Shown piece after piece: positions 52,415 through 61,708 of a stretch of DNA of 64,000 nucleotides (position 1 is the stretch's first letter; every line of letters starts with the position of its first letter). The DNA is from Flavobacterium sp. LHD-80 (GTDB lineage: Bacteria; Bacteroidota; Bacteroidia; Flavobacteriales; Flavobacteriaceae). The position numbers and the translations under genes were made by a program. The notes beneath the pieces were generated by a model that was not told the origin of the DNA, ran no database searches, and was given only the letters and a program-made list of their open reading frames with translations. The stretch lies in assembly GCF_030929605.1 (NCBI RefSeq), contig NZ_JAVFVS010000005.1, forward strand, positions 62,001 through 126,000, read 5' to 3'.

Positions 52415-54346
52415 ATGAAAAATTTTAAATACAACAGTTTAATCAAAAGTCCTAAAAAAGGGCTTTTGATTACAGCGCTCCTAGTTGCACAATTAGGAAC
52501 AGCACAAGATAAACCAGAAGAATTTAAAGGTGTTATCGGGAAAACTTTAGCCGATTCTAAAGAATATTGGCCAGAGCCAGTAAAAGCTCCTAAAGGTGCT
52601 CCAAACGTTATTTGGATTTTATTAGATGACGTAGGATTTGGAGCTTCAAGTGCATTTGGAGGTCTGATCAGTACACCAACTTTTGATCAATTAGCAAATA
52701 ATGGTTTACGTTATACTAACTTTCATACAACGGCAATTTGTGCGCCAACTCGTGCTGCTTTATTGACTGGAAGAAATTCTGGAAGAGTGCACGTTAGTGG
52801 CTTTTCACACACTATTTTATCTGCTGGTTTCCCTGGTTGGGACGGAAGAATTCCTTCTGATAAAGGAACAATTGCGGAGATTTTACGTGAAAACGGATAC
52901 AACACTTTTGCTGTTGGAAAATATGGTGTAACGCCAGATGAAGATGCTACAGATGCTGGTCCATTTGACAGATGGCCAACTGGAAAAGGTTTTGATCATT
53001 TCTACGGATTCTTAGGTTCTCAAACTGATCAATACAATCCTGATTTAGTTGAAGATCAAGTTCACGTTACGCCAGACGGACGTCACTTGAGCGAATTGAT
53101 TACAGACAAAGCAATCAGTTATATTCAAAAACAGCAAAAAGCAGCACCAGGAAAACCATTTTTCTTGTATTATGCACCGGGCGCAGCACACGCACCTCAT
53201 CAAGTTGCCACAAAATGGAGCGATCCTTACAGAGGAAAATTTGATAAAGGCTGGGATGCTTACCGCGAAGAAGTAATTGCAAACCAAAAGAAATTAGGTG
53301 TAATTCCGGCTAATGCAGTACTACCAGAACGCAATCCTTTAATTACAGATTGGAAAAAATTATCTCCAGATCAGAAAAAAGTATATGCTAGATTCATGGA
53401 AGTTTATGCAGGATTCTTGACTTATACTGATTATGAAGTGGGAAGAGTTGTAAATTATTTGAAAGAAAGCGGACAGCTTGACAACACTGTAATTTTCGTA
53501 GCAATTGGCGATAACGGAGCAAGTAAAGAAGGAACTACAGAAGGAACAATCAACCAAAGTTTATTTGCTCAAGGCGTAACTGACGAACAAAATTTAAAGA
53601 CCAACTTAGCGAATATCGACGAAATTGGAACTGCAAAAGGTCTAAATACAAACTACCCTTTAGGATGGGCTCAGGCAACAAACGTTCCTTTCAAAAACTG
53701 GAAACAAGATGCGCAGTCTGAAGGAGGAACTCATAATCCGCTGATTGTTTTTTATCCTAACGGAATTAAAGACAAAGGTGGCATCAGAAATCAATACAGT
53801 CACGTAACCGATTTGCTTCCAACAACTTTAGATATTGTAGGTGTTAAAGCGCCGGAATATATCAAAGGTATCAAACAAGATATTATTCAGGGTTCGTCTT
53901 TATATGCTTCTTTAGATAACGCAAAAGCCGAATCATTACACAAAGTTCAGTACTACTACATCTTTGGAAACAGAGCGATTTACAAAGATGGATGGAAAGC
54001 TGGCGCGGCGCATGCGAATCCGTTTACTGCAGCAAAAACTGTCGGTACTCAGGCGCCTGCACCAAGTAATTTTGATACTGATGTTTGGGAATTATACAAC
54101 TTGAACGAAGATTTTAACGAGCGAAACAATCTAGCAGCAAAGTATCCTGAAAAATTAGCCGAGCTTAAAAAACTGTTCGACGAGCAAGCGAAAGAAAACA
54201 ACGTTTATCCGTTGATTGACTGGCAAGATGTAATCACAAGAAAAATACATAATACTGGTCCAGACAAAGGCAAAAGTCTTCAGGATTTAATTAAACAAGT
54301 TACTAAACCAGGAGAAGGTACAACTACTGCTGGAGGTAGCCATTAA
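52415..54346 (+). CDS. Secreted arylsulfatase (family S1)
   Basis: A 643-aa sulfatase with a signal peptide (LLITALLVAQLGTAQ, to about residue 29). VIWILLDDVGFGASSAFGG provides the metal Asp pair; the formylglycine motif is CAPTRAALLTG with Cys about 109 (C-x-P-x-R), so activity needs a maturase encoded elsewhere. VGDNGASKEGTTEG-like (AIGDNGASKEG) near 366 provides further metal ligands. It hydrolyses sulfate esters, probably in the periplasm. It is a tandem paralogue of the frameshifted gene upstream (about 75 percent by eye), 12 bp after it. A CCTGCAAGG palindrome (54363-54390) follows as likely terminator. Confidence 0.92.
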   Translation: MKNFKYNSLIKSPKKGLLITALLVAQLGTAQDKPEEFKGVIGKTLADSKEYWPEPVKAPKGAPNVIWILLDDVGFGASSAFGGLISTPTFDQLANNGLRYTNFHTTAICAPTRAALLTGRNSGRVHVSGFSHTILSAGFPGWDGRIPSDKGTIAEILRENGYNTFAVGKYGVTPDEDATDAGPFDRWPTGKGFDHFYGFLGSQTDQYNPDLVEDQVHVTPDGRHLSELITDKAISYIQKQQKAAPGKPFFLYYAPGAAHAPHQVATKWSDPYRGKFDKGWDAYREEVIANQKKLGVIPANAVLPERNPLITDWKKLSPDQKKVYARFMEVYAGFLTYTDYEVGRVVNYLKESGQLDNTVIFVAIGDNGASKEGTTEGTINQSLFAQGVTDEQNLKTNLANIDEIGTAKGLNTNYPLGWAQATNVPFKNWKQDAQSEGGTHNPLIVFYPNGIKDKGGIRNQYSHVTDLLPTTLDIVGVKAPEYIKGIKQDIIQGSSLYASLDNAKAESLHKVQYYYIFGNRAIYKDGWKAGAAHANPFTAAKTVGTQAPAPSNFDTDVWELYNLNEDFNERNNLAAKYPEKLAELKKLFDEQAKENNVYPLIDWQDVITRKIHNTGPDKGKSLQDLIKQVTKPGEGTTTAGGSH

Positions 54347-54362
54347 GATATTAATTTTCAAA

Positions 54363-54390
54363 ACCTGCAAGGTTTCTAAAACCTTGTAGG
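54363..54390 (+). repeat. CCTGCAAGGTTT palindrome, possible terminator
   Basis: CCTGCAAGGTTT-CT-AAAACCTTGTAGG. This is the same unit as each arm of the large inverted repeat at 60272-60354. It lies 16 bp after the sulfatase stop codon. The 54391-54565 stretch is AT-rich with no gene. Confidence 0.7.
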
Positions 54391-54565
54391 TTTCATTATA
54401 AGAAATAGAAATACATTTTGATTTAGAATTCACTAAAATCACAATAAATAACAAAAAAAGAACATTTTAAACACTACTAATTCTATAGAATTAAAAGTTT
54501 TTAATTTAAATTTACACTTTATAACTTTTTGATTTTCAACAACACGCAATATAAAATAAGAAATC

Positions 54566-54685
54566 ATGAAACGAGTAGACTATGAAATTATAGGAAAAAA
54601 AATCATCGTGGGCGCGATTGTTTTTTTAGTTCCGCTAGTCATATTGGCGGGAGGTTTAGCACTAATTAATCAATTTTTAAAATAA
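54566..54685 (+). CDS. 39-residue single-helix membrane protein
   Basis: ATG at 54566 to TAA at 54683-54685. It encodes MKRVDYEIIGKKIIVGAIVF and then LVPLVILAGGLALINQFLK, i.e. a basic start and one TM helix (about 14-35). Its stop is 6 bp before the fatty-acid hydroxylase start, each preceded by the same AATAAGAAATCATG start context (AAATCATG at 54562 and 54688), which suggests a translated pair. No family recognised; may stabilise the hydroxylase. Confidence 0.6.
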   Translation: MKRVDYEIIGKKIIVGAIVFLVPLVILAGGLALINQFLK

Positions 54686-54691
54686 GAAATC

Positions 54692-55750
54692 ATGGCAATA
54701 GTACAAAGAGAAAAACTGACAAGAGACTTACTAATAAGCCTTTTTATATATTCTTTGCCTGTAGTGGCAATTTTCCTTTACTTCAAATTAAGCAATAATT
54801 TGGTAAGTGAATCACACATTTCATTACCTGCTTTTTTAGAATTTTCAAAACCCGCATTTGAACATATTAGAACTTGGGGATTAACCGTTTTCATGCTGGT
54901 TTTAGGCGTAATCGAATTTACCGCAGGTTTATATGATGACGAATGGACAGGACAAGAACGTAAAGTTGATATCATTTGTTTCTTAGCTCCAAAATTGCTT
55001 TTGCCACCCGTAATTGCTTTTTTCAGCTTGACAGCGTTGCCTTATTTAATTCCGGATTTAGCTAACACACTTTCTTGGGTTCCTTTTTGGGGAGGATTTT
55101 TCTTAATCGCAATTGCTGATGATTTGACGCAATATTGGTACCATAGATTGCACCACCAAGTTCCATTTTTATGGCGTTTTCATAGAACACACCACTCGGC
55201 TCCATATATGGGAATGGCGATGGCTTCTAGACAAAATTTTATTTACACAGTTTTCTTTTCTCAAATTTATTTGACTGCAACGCTAACATATTTAGGTTTA
55301 GGATTACCAGCTTTATTCGTTTTGGTAATTAAAAGTTTTATTACTCTTGGCGCGCACTCAAGCATTGCGTGGGACAAACCATTTTACAAATACAGAGTTT
55401 TACATCCAATTGCGTGGGTTTTAGAAAGATTGATTTCAACTCCTGCAACGCATCACGCGCATCACGCAGATACAAGCGGAGACGGCGTAGGGCACTTTAA
55501 AGGGAACTTCGGAAACATGTTTTTTATTTGGGATGTAATCTTCGGAACTGGATTAATCACACGCAAATTCCCAGAATCATACGGAACAAAATCATACAAA
55601 CAAGAAGAATGGTACGCACAGTTTTTATGGCCAATTTTCAAATCTAAAAAAGAAGGAAGTCCACTTGCTGATGGCGTTTTATCACTTCCTTTAAAAGCAA
55701 AACCGGTAATAGAAACTACTGAACAAACTCCAGTTTTAGAGCAGGCGTAA
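54692..55750 (+). CDS. Fatty acid hydroxylase / sterol desaturase superfamily protein
   Basis: A 352-aa membrane di-iron oxygenase. The His boxes are visible: HRLHH near residue 151, HRTHHS near 164 and HHAHHADTSGDGVGHFKGNFG near 255-275. About five or six TM helices (LISLFIYSLPVVAIFLYF; WGLTVFMLVLGVIEFTAGL; LLPPVIAFFSLTALPYLI). It probably hydroxylates an aliphatic chain in the inner membrane, using O2. Lying 15 bp before an alkylsulfatase, it may oxidise the alkyl chain released from, or present in, alkyl sulfates or sulfolipids; this link is inference. Confidence 0.87.
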   Translation: MAIVQREKLTRDLLISLFIYSLPVVAIFLYFKLSNNLVSESHISLPAFLEFSKPAFEHIRTWGLTVFMLVLGVIEFTAGLYDDEWTGQERKVDIICFLAPKLLLPPVIAFFSLTALPYLIPDLANTLSWVPFWGGFFLIAIADDLTQYWYHRLHHQVPFLWRFHRTHHSAPYMGMAMASRQNFIYTVFFSQIYLTATLTYLGLGLPALFVLVIKSFITLGAHSSIAWDKPFYKYRVLHPIAWVLERLISTPATHHAHHADTSGDGVGHFKGNFGNMFFIWDVIFGTGLITRKFPESYGTKSYKQEEWYAQFLWPIFKSKKEGSPLADGVLSLPLKAKPVIETTEQTPVLEQA

Positions 55751-55765
55751 TCTTTTAAATTAATT

Positions 55766-57718
55766 ATGAAGAAAAATAAAATAAGTGCTTTACTAATTGG
55801 ATTTACATTTGTTGCAAACGCACAAGCTCCAAAACAGGCAACCACTTTTACCCAAAAATCAAATGAGGCAGTATATTCAAAATTAAATTTTGACGATACT
55901 GCCGATTTTACTGATGCAAAAAAAGGTTTTATCGCCACTTTACCTGACGGAAAAATTCTGTCAAAAAACGGAAATGTAGCCGTAAATCTAACCGATTTTG
56001 ATTTCATAAAAGGAAAAGCGCCGGCAACGGTAAATCCGGCTTTATGGCGTCAGGCGCAATTGAACAACATCAACGGATTATTCAAAATTACCGATGGCGT
56101 TTATCAGGTTCGTTCTTTCGACGCCGCCAATATTTCTTTCATAGAAACCAAAAATGGCTACGTTGTAATTGATGCTTTAACGATTGAAGAAGCTTCCGCG
56201 AAAGCGTATGAATTTGTCAAAAAACACGTTGCTGACAAACCTATTTTGGCCGTAATTGTGACGCACAGTCACGGCGATCATTATGGCGGATTGCAAGGTT
56301 TGGTTTCGGCCGAAGACATAAAATCCGGAAAAGTAAAATTCATTACGCCAAAAGGTTTTTATGAAGAAGCCGTAAGTGAAAATGTGCTTCTCGGAAATGT
56401 TATGCGAAGAAGAGCCGGATATCAATTCGGATTAAATTTAGAAAGAAATGCCACTGGACAAATTGATGTTGGTTTAGGAAAACCATTTCTTGGTGGAGGA
56501 AGTTCATCGCTTTTGCCTCCAAATTTCGAAATTGAAAAAACCGGACAAACCGTTACTATTGATGGTTTGGATTTAGTTTTTCAGCTTACGCCGAATTCTG
56601 AAGCACCAGCCGAATTAACGGTCTTTGCTCCTTCTAAAAAAGTTTTTTTCTCTGCCGAAATAGCAAGTCATACCTATCATAATGTTTTAACACCGCGTGG
56701 CGCAAAAACCAGAGATGCAAAAGCTTGGGCAGGATATCTGGACGAAGCGATCGATTTATTTGGAGCCAAAACGGAAATTATTGTTCCGTCGCACACTTGG
56801 CCGGTTTACGGACATGATAAAGGAATTACTTTCCTGGAAAAACAGAGAGATTTATACAAATATGTTCACGATCAAACGGTTCATTTGGCCAATAAAGGTT
56901 TGAACAAAGATGAAATCGCCGAAGAAATAAAACTTCCAACTGAACTAGCAAAAGAATGGTACAACCGAGATTTTTACGGAACAGTAAAATATAATGCAAA
57001 AGCAACGTACCAATTTTATCTTGGCTGGTGGGACGGAAATCCTGCCGATTACGATAAACTGCCTCAAGTGGAGTCGGCTAAAAAATATGTGGAGTGGTTT
57101 GGTGGTGAAGAAACAGCTTTGAAAAAAGCCAATGAAAGCTTCCAAAAAGGTGAATACCGTTGGGTCGCTGAAGTTCTAAAACATGTGATTTTTGCCAATC
57201 CTGATAATGTTCAAGCAAAGAATTTACAAGCCGATGCTTTTGAGCAAATTGCGTATCAAAGCGAATCAGGAATTTGGAGAGATTTATATTTATCTGGCGC
57301 CAAAGAACTTCGCGAAGGCACAACTGTTCCAAAAAATCCTGTCAATCGCGCTGCCGGATTTTTAGCCAATTTAACTCCAGAAGCAATTTTCGATTATTTA
57401 TCGGTTACAGTTGACGGAAATAAAGCAGCCGGAAAAGAAATTTCTTTGCGTTTCGTTTTTCCTGAACTAAACAAAAACATTCTGGTTTATCTTAAAAATG
57501 GCGTTTTGCATCAAAGCCAAACCCGTGTAGATGATAAAGCTCAGTTTACTTTAGCAATTTCAAAAGCCAAATTTGTAGAATTATTGACCAATCCAGAAAG
57601 TGCCAGAACAATTCTAACTTCTGAAGGTGTAATTTTCGAAGGCGATCCGTTTAAATTTAGAGAATTGGCGAGTGTTTTTGAACCTGCAAATCCATATTGG
57701 AATATTGTAACTCCTTAA
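55766..57718 (+). CDS. Secreted alkylsulfatase (metallo-beta-lactamase fold, SdsA1-like)
   Basis: A 650-aa protein with a signal peptide (MKKNKISALLIGFTFVANAQ). The zinc-binding motif is THSHGDHYGG near residues 166-175, with further ligands in VPSHTWPVYGHDKG near 346. Between come the segment RRAGYQFGLNLERN and the C-terminal alkyl-sulfatase dimerisation and SCP2-like domains (YLGWWDGNPADYDKLP near 418; VFPELNKNILVYLKNGVL near 568). This is the linear primary-alkylsulfatase family (SdsA1), which splits alkyl sulfates such as dodecyl sulfate to alcohol and sulfate. It does not need formylglycine. Co-directional with hydroxylase and rhodanese-thioredoxin genes, 10-15 bp apart. Confidence 0.92.
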   Translation: MKKNKISALLIGFTFVANAQAPKQATTFTQKSNEAVYSKLNFDDTADFTDAKKGFIATLPDGKILSKNGNVAVNLTDFDFIKGKAPATVNPALWRQAQLNNINGLFKITDGVYQVRSFDAANISFIETKNGYVVIDALTIEEASAKAYEFVKKHVADKPILAVIVTHSHGDHYGGLQGLVSAEDIKSGKVKFITPKGFYEEAVSENVLLGNVMRRRAGYQFGLNLERNATGQIDVGLGKPFLGGGSSSLLPPNFEIEKTGQTVTIDGLDLVFQLTPNSEAPAELTVFAPSKKVFFSAEIASHTYHNVLTPRGAKTRDAKAWAGYLDEAIDLFGAKTEIIVPSHTWPVYGHDKGITFLEKQRDLYKYVHDQTVHLANKGLNKDEIAEEIKLPTELAKEWYNRDFYGTVKYNAKATYQFYLGWWDGNPADYDKLPQVESAKKYVEWFGGEETALKKANESFQKGEYRWVAEVLKHVIFANPDNVQAKNLQADAFEQIAYQSESGIWRDLYLSGAKELREGTTVPKNPVNRAAGFLANLTPEAIFDYLSVTVDGNKAAGKEISLRFVFPELNKNILVYLKNGVLHQSQTRVDDKAQFTLAISKAKFVELLTNPESARTILTSEGVIFEGDPFKFRELASVFEPANPYWNIVTP

Positions 57719-57728
57719 ACTTAAAATC

Positions 57729-58445
57729 ATGAAAAATAAAATAGTTAAAAATAGCATTTCAGCATTTGTATTGCTTTTTACCATCGTTGGATTTTCACAA
57801 ACTAAAAGCTCGAATACTGTTTCTTTAGATGTTTATTACAGTAAAATTCAGGCAGAGAAAAATCCACAGATAATTGATGCCAGAGGTCCTGAAGAATTTG
57901 CTTTAAACCATCTTTTAGGTGCAGTAAATTTTAATTTAGAATCTAAAGATTACGCTCAAAAAATAGCAAAATTAGATAAATCAAAACCCGTTTTTACTTA
58001 TTCGATTGGAGCTGGAAGAAGTGTTTGGCTGGCAGACGATTTACTAAAAAAAGGTTTCAAAGAAGCCTACAGTCTGGAAGGCGGCATCGCGAACTGGATT
58101 GGAAGCGGAAAACCGTTTTTTGCCAATTCAAAAAGCAAATTAACTTTAGCAGAATACAACAAAATTATTTCTGACAATAAAACCGTTTTAGTTGATATTG
58201 GATCTGTTTATTGTGGTGCCTGCAAAAAAGTTAAACCAGTTCTGGAAACGATAAAAGCACAATACGGAAGTAATCTAAAAATAGTTGAAATCGATCTGGA
58301 AGACAACACACAAGTCATCGCTGATTTGAAAACAATAAAAGTCTTCCCAACTTTAATTCTTTATCAAAATGGAAAAATCATTCTTAAAAAAGAAGGTTTT
58401 GAAAATTTGAAAAATGAGGTTGATGTGGCTTTGGCTTCGAAATAG
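57729..58445 (+). CDS. Exported rhodanese-like/thioredoxin fusion
   Basis: A 238-aa protein with a signal peptide (SISAFVLLFTIVGFSQ, to about residue 24). Residues 28-130 are rhodanese-like (PQIIDARGPEEFALNHLLGAVNF...EAYSLEGGIANW), but the active-site loop reads FTYSIGAGRS, with Ser where rhodaneses have Cys, so sulfurtransfer is unlikely. Residues 135-238 are thioredoxin-like with C162-GA-C165 (YCGACKKVKP). The thioredoxin half could reduce periplasmic disulfides or handle thiol partners. 10 bp after the alkylsulfatase, hence likely one operon. Confidence 0.85.
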   Translation: MKNKIVKNSISAFVLLFTIVGFSQTKSSNTVSLDVYYSKIQAEKNPQIIDARGPEEFALNHLLGAVNFNLESKDYAQKIAKLDKSKPVFTYSIGAGRSVWLADDLLKKGFKEAYSLEGGIANWIGSGKPFFANSKSKLTLAEYNKIISDNKTVLVDIGSVYCGACKKVKPVLETIKAQYGSNLKIVEIDLEDNTQVIADLKTIKVFPTLILYQNGKIILKKEGFENLKNEVDVALASK

Positions 58446-58481
58446 CTTTTTGATTTTTATTAGACTTAGACAACCACAAAA

Positions 58482-58583
58482 TTGTCATTTCGACGGAGGA
58501 GAAATCTTCGCAAGAAGCTCTACAAAGATTGGATATTCGTTGCGGACTTACTCGTGAAGATTTCTCCTCCGTCGAAATGACAA
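58482..58583. repeat. Dispersed palindromic element, GTCATTTCGACGGAGG copy
   Basis: A 102-bp inverted repeat with GACGGAGGAG on the left and CTCCTCCGTC on the right (paired change relative to copy 1). Loop ACAAAGATTGG in reverse orientation. 3' end of the 54.5-58.4 kb operon. Confidence 0.9.
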
Positions 58584-58638
58584 ACTTTACGCTCAATACT
58601 GAGCCAAAAACCATAAACTACAAACCAAAAACCAAAAT

Positions 58639-60258
58639 ATGGCAACCTATAAAAAAATAACCAAGATTGTTATACCCATTTTAATCATACTCTTTTTATT
58701 AGCAGTATTCCTTTTCTGGCCTATAAACACAGACGGAACTTTAATAAAACCAGATGAAAAACTACTCGAAGGAAAAACAGCATTTCTTTCACAAAAAGAT
58801 ACTGCGAAAACATCTCAAAAGAAACCAAACATCATCATTCTCCTTGCTGATGATTTAGGAAAATATGATATTTCATTATACGGAGGAAAGGCTGCACCAA
58901 CTCCTCAAATTGATTCTTTGGCAGCTTCCGGAGTTACTTTTACCGATGGTTATGTATCGGCTTCGATTTGTTCGCCGTCGCGTGCTGGATTGCTTACAGG
59001 ACGTTATCAAGAACGCTTTGGGCATGAATATCAGCCGGGCGATCGTTATCCAAAAAATAACTTGGAATATTACGCTTTCAAATATTTAATCAACACTAAT
59101 AGCTGGAGGCTCAATGACAAAATAAATTATCCAAATGAAGCCTCTATAGCCACGCAAGGTTTGCCACAATCTGAAATTACTTTTGCTGATTTGGCTAAAA
59201 AACAAGGTTACAGCACGGCAATTATCGGGAAATGGCATTTGGGTCACAACAAAGGATTTTTTCCTTTAGACCGAGGTTTCGATTATCATTACGGATTTTA
59301 TCAGGCATTTTCACTTTATACTCCCGAAGATGATAATCCGGATATTATCAATCATCATCACAAAGATTTTACCGATAAAATGATTTGGGGAAATGGCCGT
59401 GTCGGAATTGGACAAATTCGCCGCGACACTACCATTATTCATGATAAAGCCTATTTAACCGAAACATTTGCTGATGAAGCTGAAGCTTTTATCGATAAAA
59501 ATAAAAACAAACCGTTTTTGCTTTATGTTCCGTTTAATGCGCCGCACACGCCGTTTCAAGTTCGTAAAAAATATTACGACCGTTTCCCGAATGTAAAAGA
59601 CGAAAACAAACGTGTGTATTATGCGATGATCAGCGCACTTGATGATGCAATTGGAAGAATTCGAGCTAAAGTCAAAAAAGAAGGTTTAGAGGAAAATACC
59701 TTAATCATTTTTGCCAGCGACAACGGTGGTGCCGATTATACTTTTGCAACCACAAATGCACCTTTAAAAGGCGGTAAATTTTCGCATTTTGAAGGTGGCA
59801 TAAATGTTCCGTTTGCACTTTCTTGGAAGGGAAAAATAAAACCGCATACTGTTTATAAAACTCCTGTAAGTTCTCTTGATATTTTTAGCACAATTGCTTC
59901 TGTTACGGGTTCTGGTTTGCCAAAAGACCGCGTGTATGATGGCGTTGATTTGATCGATGTGGTAAACAATAATAAAGATGCGCATAAAGATTTGTATTGG
60001 CGTTCTGGCGATGCAAAAGCAATAAGAAGCGGTAACTGGAAATTAATTGTAAGTGGAAAAACACACGAAACCTGGCTTTATGATTTGGCAAAAGACAAAT
60101 CGGAAACAACAGATTTAGCCTCAAAAAATCCAGAAAAAGTAAAAGAACTGCAAACTGCTTTACAAAATTGGGAAAAAGGTTTAATCAAACCGCTTTGGCC
60201 TAATTTGACTTATTATGAGTTCGATTTTGGAAAGCAAAAATACTTTGTGGATTTGTAA
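58639..60258 (+). CDS. Sulfatase (family S1), membrane-anchored
   Basis: A 539-aa sulfatase with an N-terminal hydrophobic anchor or uncleaved signal (IVIPILIILFLLAVFLFWPI, about 10-29). NIIILLADDLGKYDISLYGG is the metal-binding start, CSPSRAGLLTGRYQ is the formylglycine motif (Cys about 111), GKWHLGHNKGFFPLDRGFD near 200 and IFASDNGGADYTF near 357 are conserved. The C-terminus GNWKLIVSG...TWLYDLAKDKSETTDLA is typical. Substrate unknown, likely a sulfated carbohydrate. It lies after a palindromic element (58482) and before the YeiH gene, with the 60272 repeat between. Confidence 0.92.
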   Translation: MATYKKITKIVIPILIILFLLAVFLFWPINTDGTLIKPDEKLLEGKTAFLSQKDTAKTSQKKPNIIILLADDLGKYDISLYGGKAAPTPQIDSLAASGVTFTDGYVSASICSPSRAGLLTGRYQERFGHEYQPGDRYPKNNLEYYAFKYLINTNSWRLNDKINYPNEASIATQGLPQSEITFADLAKKQGYSTAIIGKWHLGHNKGFFPLDRGFDYHYGFYQAFSLYTPEDDNPDIINHHHKDFTDKMIWGNGRVGIGQIRRDTTIIHDKAYLTETFADEAEAFIDKNKNKPFLLYVPFNAPHTPFQVRKKYYDRFPNVKDENKRVYYAMISALDDAIGRIRAKVKKEGLEENTLIIFASDNGGADYTFATTNAPLKGGKFSHFEGGINVPFALSWKGKIKPHTVYKTPVSSLDIFSTIASVTGSGLPKDRVYDGVDLIDVVNNNKDAHKDLYWRSGDAKAIRSGNWKLIVSGKTHETWLYDLAKDKSETTDLASKNPEKVKELQTALQNWEKGLIKPLWPNLTYYEFDFGKQKYFVDL

Positions 60259-60271
60259 TCTTGATCGAAGT

Positions 60272-60354
60272 CCTGCAAGGTTTTCAAAACCTTGTAGGTC
60301 TCGTTTCTACCTTTTTAAATATTAATACCTACAAGGTTTTGAAAACCTTGCAGG
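60272..60354. repeat. Perfect 28-bp inverted repeat, CCTGCAAGGTTTT
   Basis: Arms 60272-60299 and 60327-60354 are exact complements; each arm is itself nearly palindromic (GCAAGGTTTT-CAAAACCTTGT). A single unit occurs at 54363-54390. It lies just 14 bp before the preferred yeiH start and is a likely terminator or mRNA-structure element. Confidence 0.9.
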
Positions 60355-60368
60355 AAATCAAAAAACAA

Positions 60369-61631
60369 ATGTCAACTCAAACTAAACAATTTAATATTCA
60401 CGAAGATTGGACGGTAGTAATTTTAGGGTTCATAATCATCGGAATTTCCCTTTTTATATTTCTTCCCGAAGTTCCAATTTTCAGTTGGTCAAACAGCACC
60501 AATTTAAAAACGAAAGTATTTGATTTTGCAAACTTAAAAATACTTCTCATCCAATTTTTATATCTGATTTTAATCGGAACTTTAGGCGCTTTTTTAATTG
60601 GAAAATCGGTTAAATATTTTTTGCTGACTTTCCCTATATTGTATATTTTAACTTTGATTGCTTTACTTCTGGCGGGAAATTCGGCTATAAAATCTATCAA
60701 TTTAGAAGCGGTAATTTTCAGTTTGATAATTGGTTTAGCAATTGGGAATTTCTTCAAACTTCCTGAATGGTTTCATTCAGCACTTTCAACAGAAGTTTTC
60801 GTCAAAATCGGATTGGTTTTATTGGGAACCAGCGTGATTTTCTCTGATATTTTAAAGGCGGGTTCATTAGGCTTAATTCAGGCTTTGGTTGTTGTTTTGT
60901 CTGTCTGGTATTTTGCCTTTTGGCTTTGCCGAAAATTAAAAGTTGACGATGAATTAACGATGATGATTTCGAGTGCCGTATCTATCTGTGGTGTTTCTGC
61001 TGCGATTGCAACTTCGGGCGCTATAAAAGGCGATTCAAAAAAACTGTCTTATGTAATCTCCATCGTTTTGGTCACTGCCATTCCAATGATGATTTTCATG
61101 CCGATAATTGCCAAATATTTCAACTTTCCCGAAGAAGTCACTGGCGCATGGTTAGGCGGTAGTATTGACACTTCGGGAGCAGTTGTGGCTTCAGGAAGTT
61201 TGGTTGGTGAAACAGCTTTGAAAATCAGTACAATCGTAAAGTTTTCGCAAAATGTTTTATTAGGATTAGCTGCTTTTGCCATTTCTGTGTATTGGACTTA
61301 CACGCACAACAAATCGGCGGAAGCTGTAGAATCAAAACCGACTTTAAGTGTGATTTGGGAACGTTTTCCAAAGTTTGTAATTGGCTTTATTCTGGCTTCT
61401 CTCCTATTTTCTTTTTTCATTACTTCAGAAGTTCGAGATTCGGTAAAAGACAGTTTGAAAAATTTGCAAGGGATTTGGTTTGCTTTGGCTTTTACAAGTA
61501 TTGGTTTAGAAACTAATTTTAAAGATTTGCTTGCTAATAATAGTCGTAAACCTTTGTATGCTTTTTTAATTGCACAATTATTCAATGTGATTGTTACGTT
61601 GATTATTGCTTTTTTGTTGTTTGGAAGATGA
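60369..61631 (+). CDS. YeiH-family putative sulfate exporter
   Basis: About 420 aa from ATG at 60369 (MSTQTKQFNIHEDW). The open frame begins at 60261, but its first 36 residues are the translation of the inverted repeat 60272-60354, so the later start is preferred. About ten TM helices; family motifs FFKLPEWFHSALSTEVFVKIGLVLLGTSVIFSDI, SAVSICGVSAAIATSGAIKG and WLGGSIDTSGAVVASG. PF03601 proteins are called putative sulfate exporters; the substrate is not firmly known. In a locus of sulfatases, export of excess sulfate or sulfite is plausible. Confidence 0.87.
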   Translation: MSTQTKQFNIHEDWTVVILGFIIIGISLFIFLPEVPIFSWSNSTNLKTKVFDFANLKILLIQFLYLILIGTLGAFLIGKSVKYFLLTFPILYILTLIALLLAGNSAIKSINLEAVIFSLIIGLAIGNFFKLPEWFHSALSTEVFVKIGLVLLGTSVIFSDILKAGSLGLIQALVVVLSVWYFAFWLCRKLKVDDELTMMISSAVSICGVSAAIATSGAIKGDSKKLSYVISIVLVTAIPMMIFMPIIAKYFNFPEEVTGAWLGGSIDTSGAVVASGSLVGETALKISTIVKFSQNVLLGLAAFAISVYWTYTHNKSAEAVESKPTLSVIWERFPKFVIGFILASLLFSFFITSEVRDSVKDSLKNLQGIWFALAFTSIGLETNFKDLLANNSRKPLYAFLIAQLFNVIVTLIIAFLLFGR

Positions 61632-61708
61632 TTTAACCGCTAAGTTCGCAAGGTTTTACGCTAAGTTCGCTAAGTTTTTTTATAGATAAGCACCAATAAT
61701 TCATCCAG

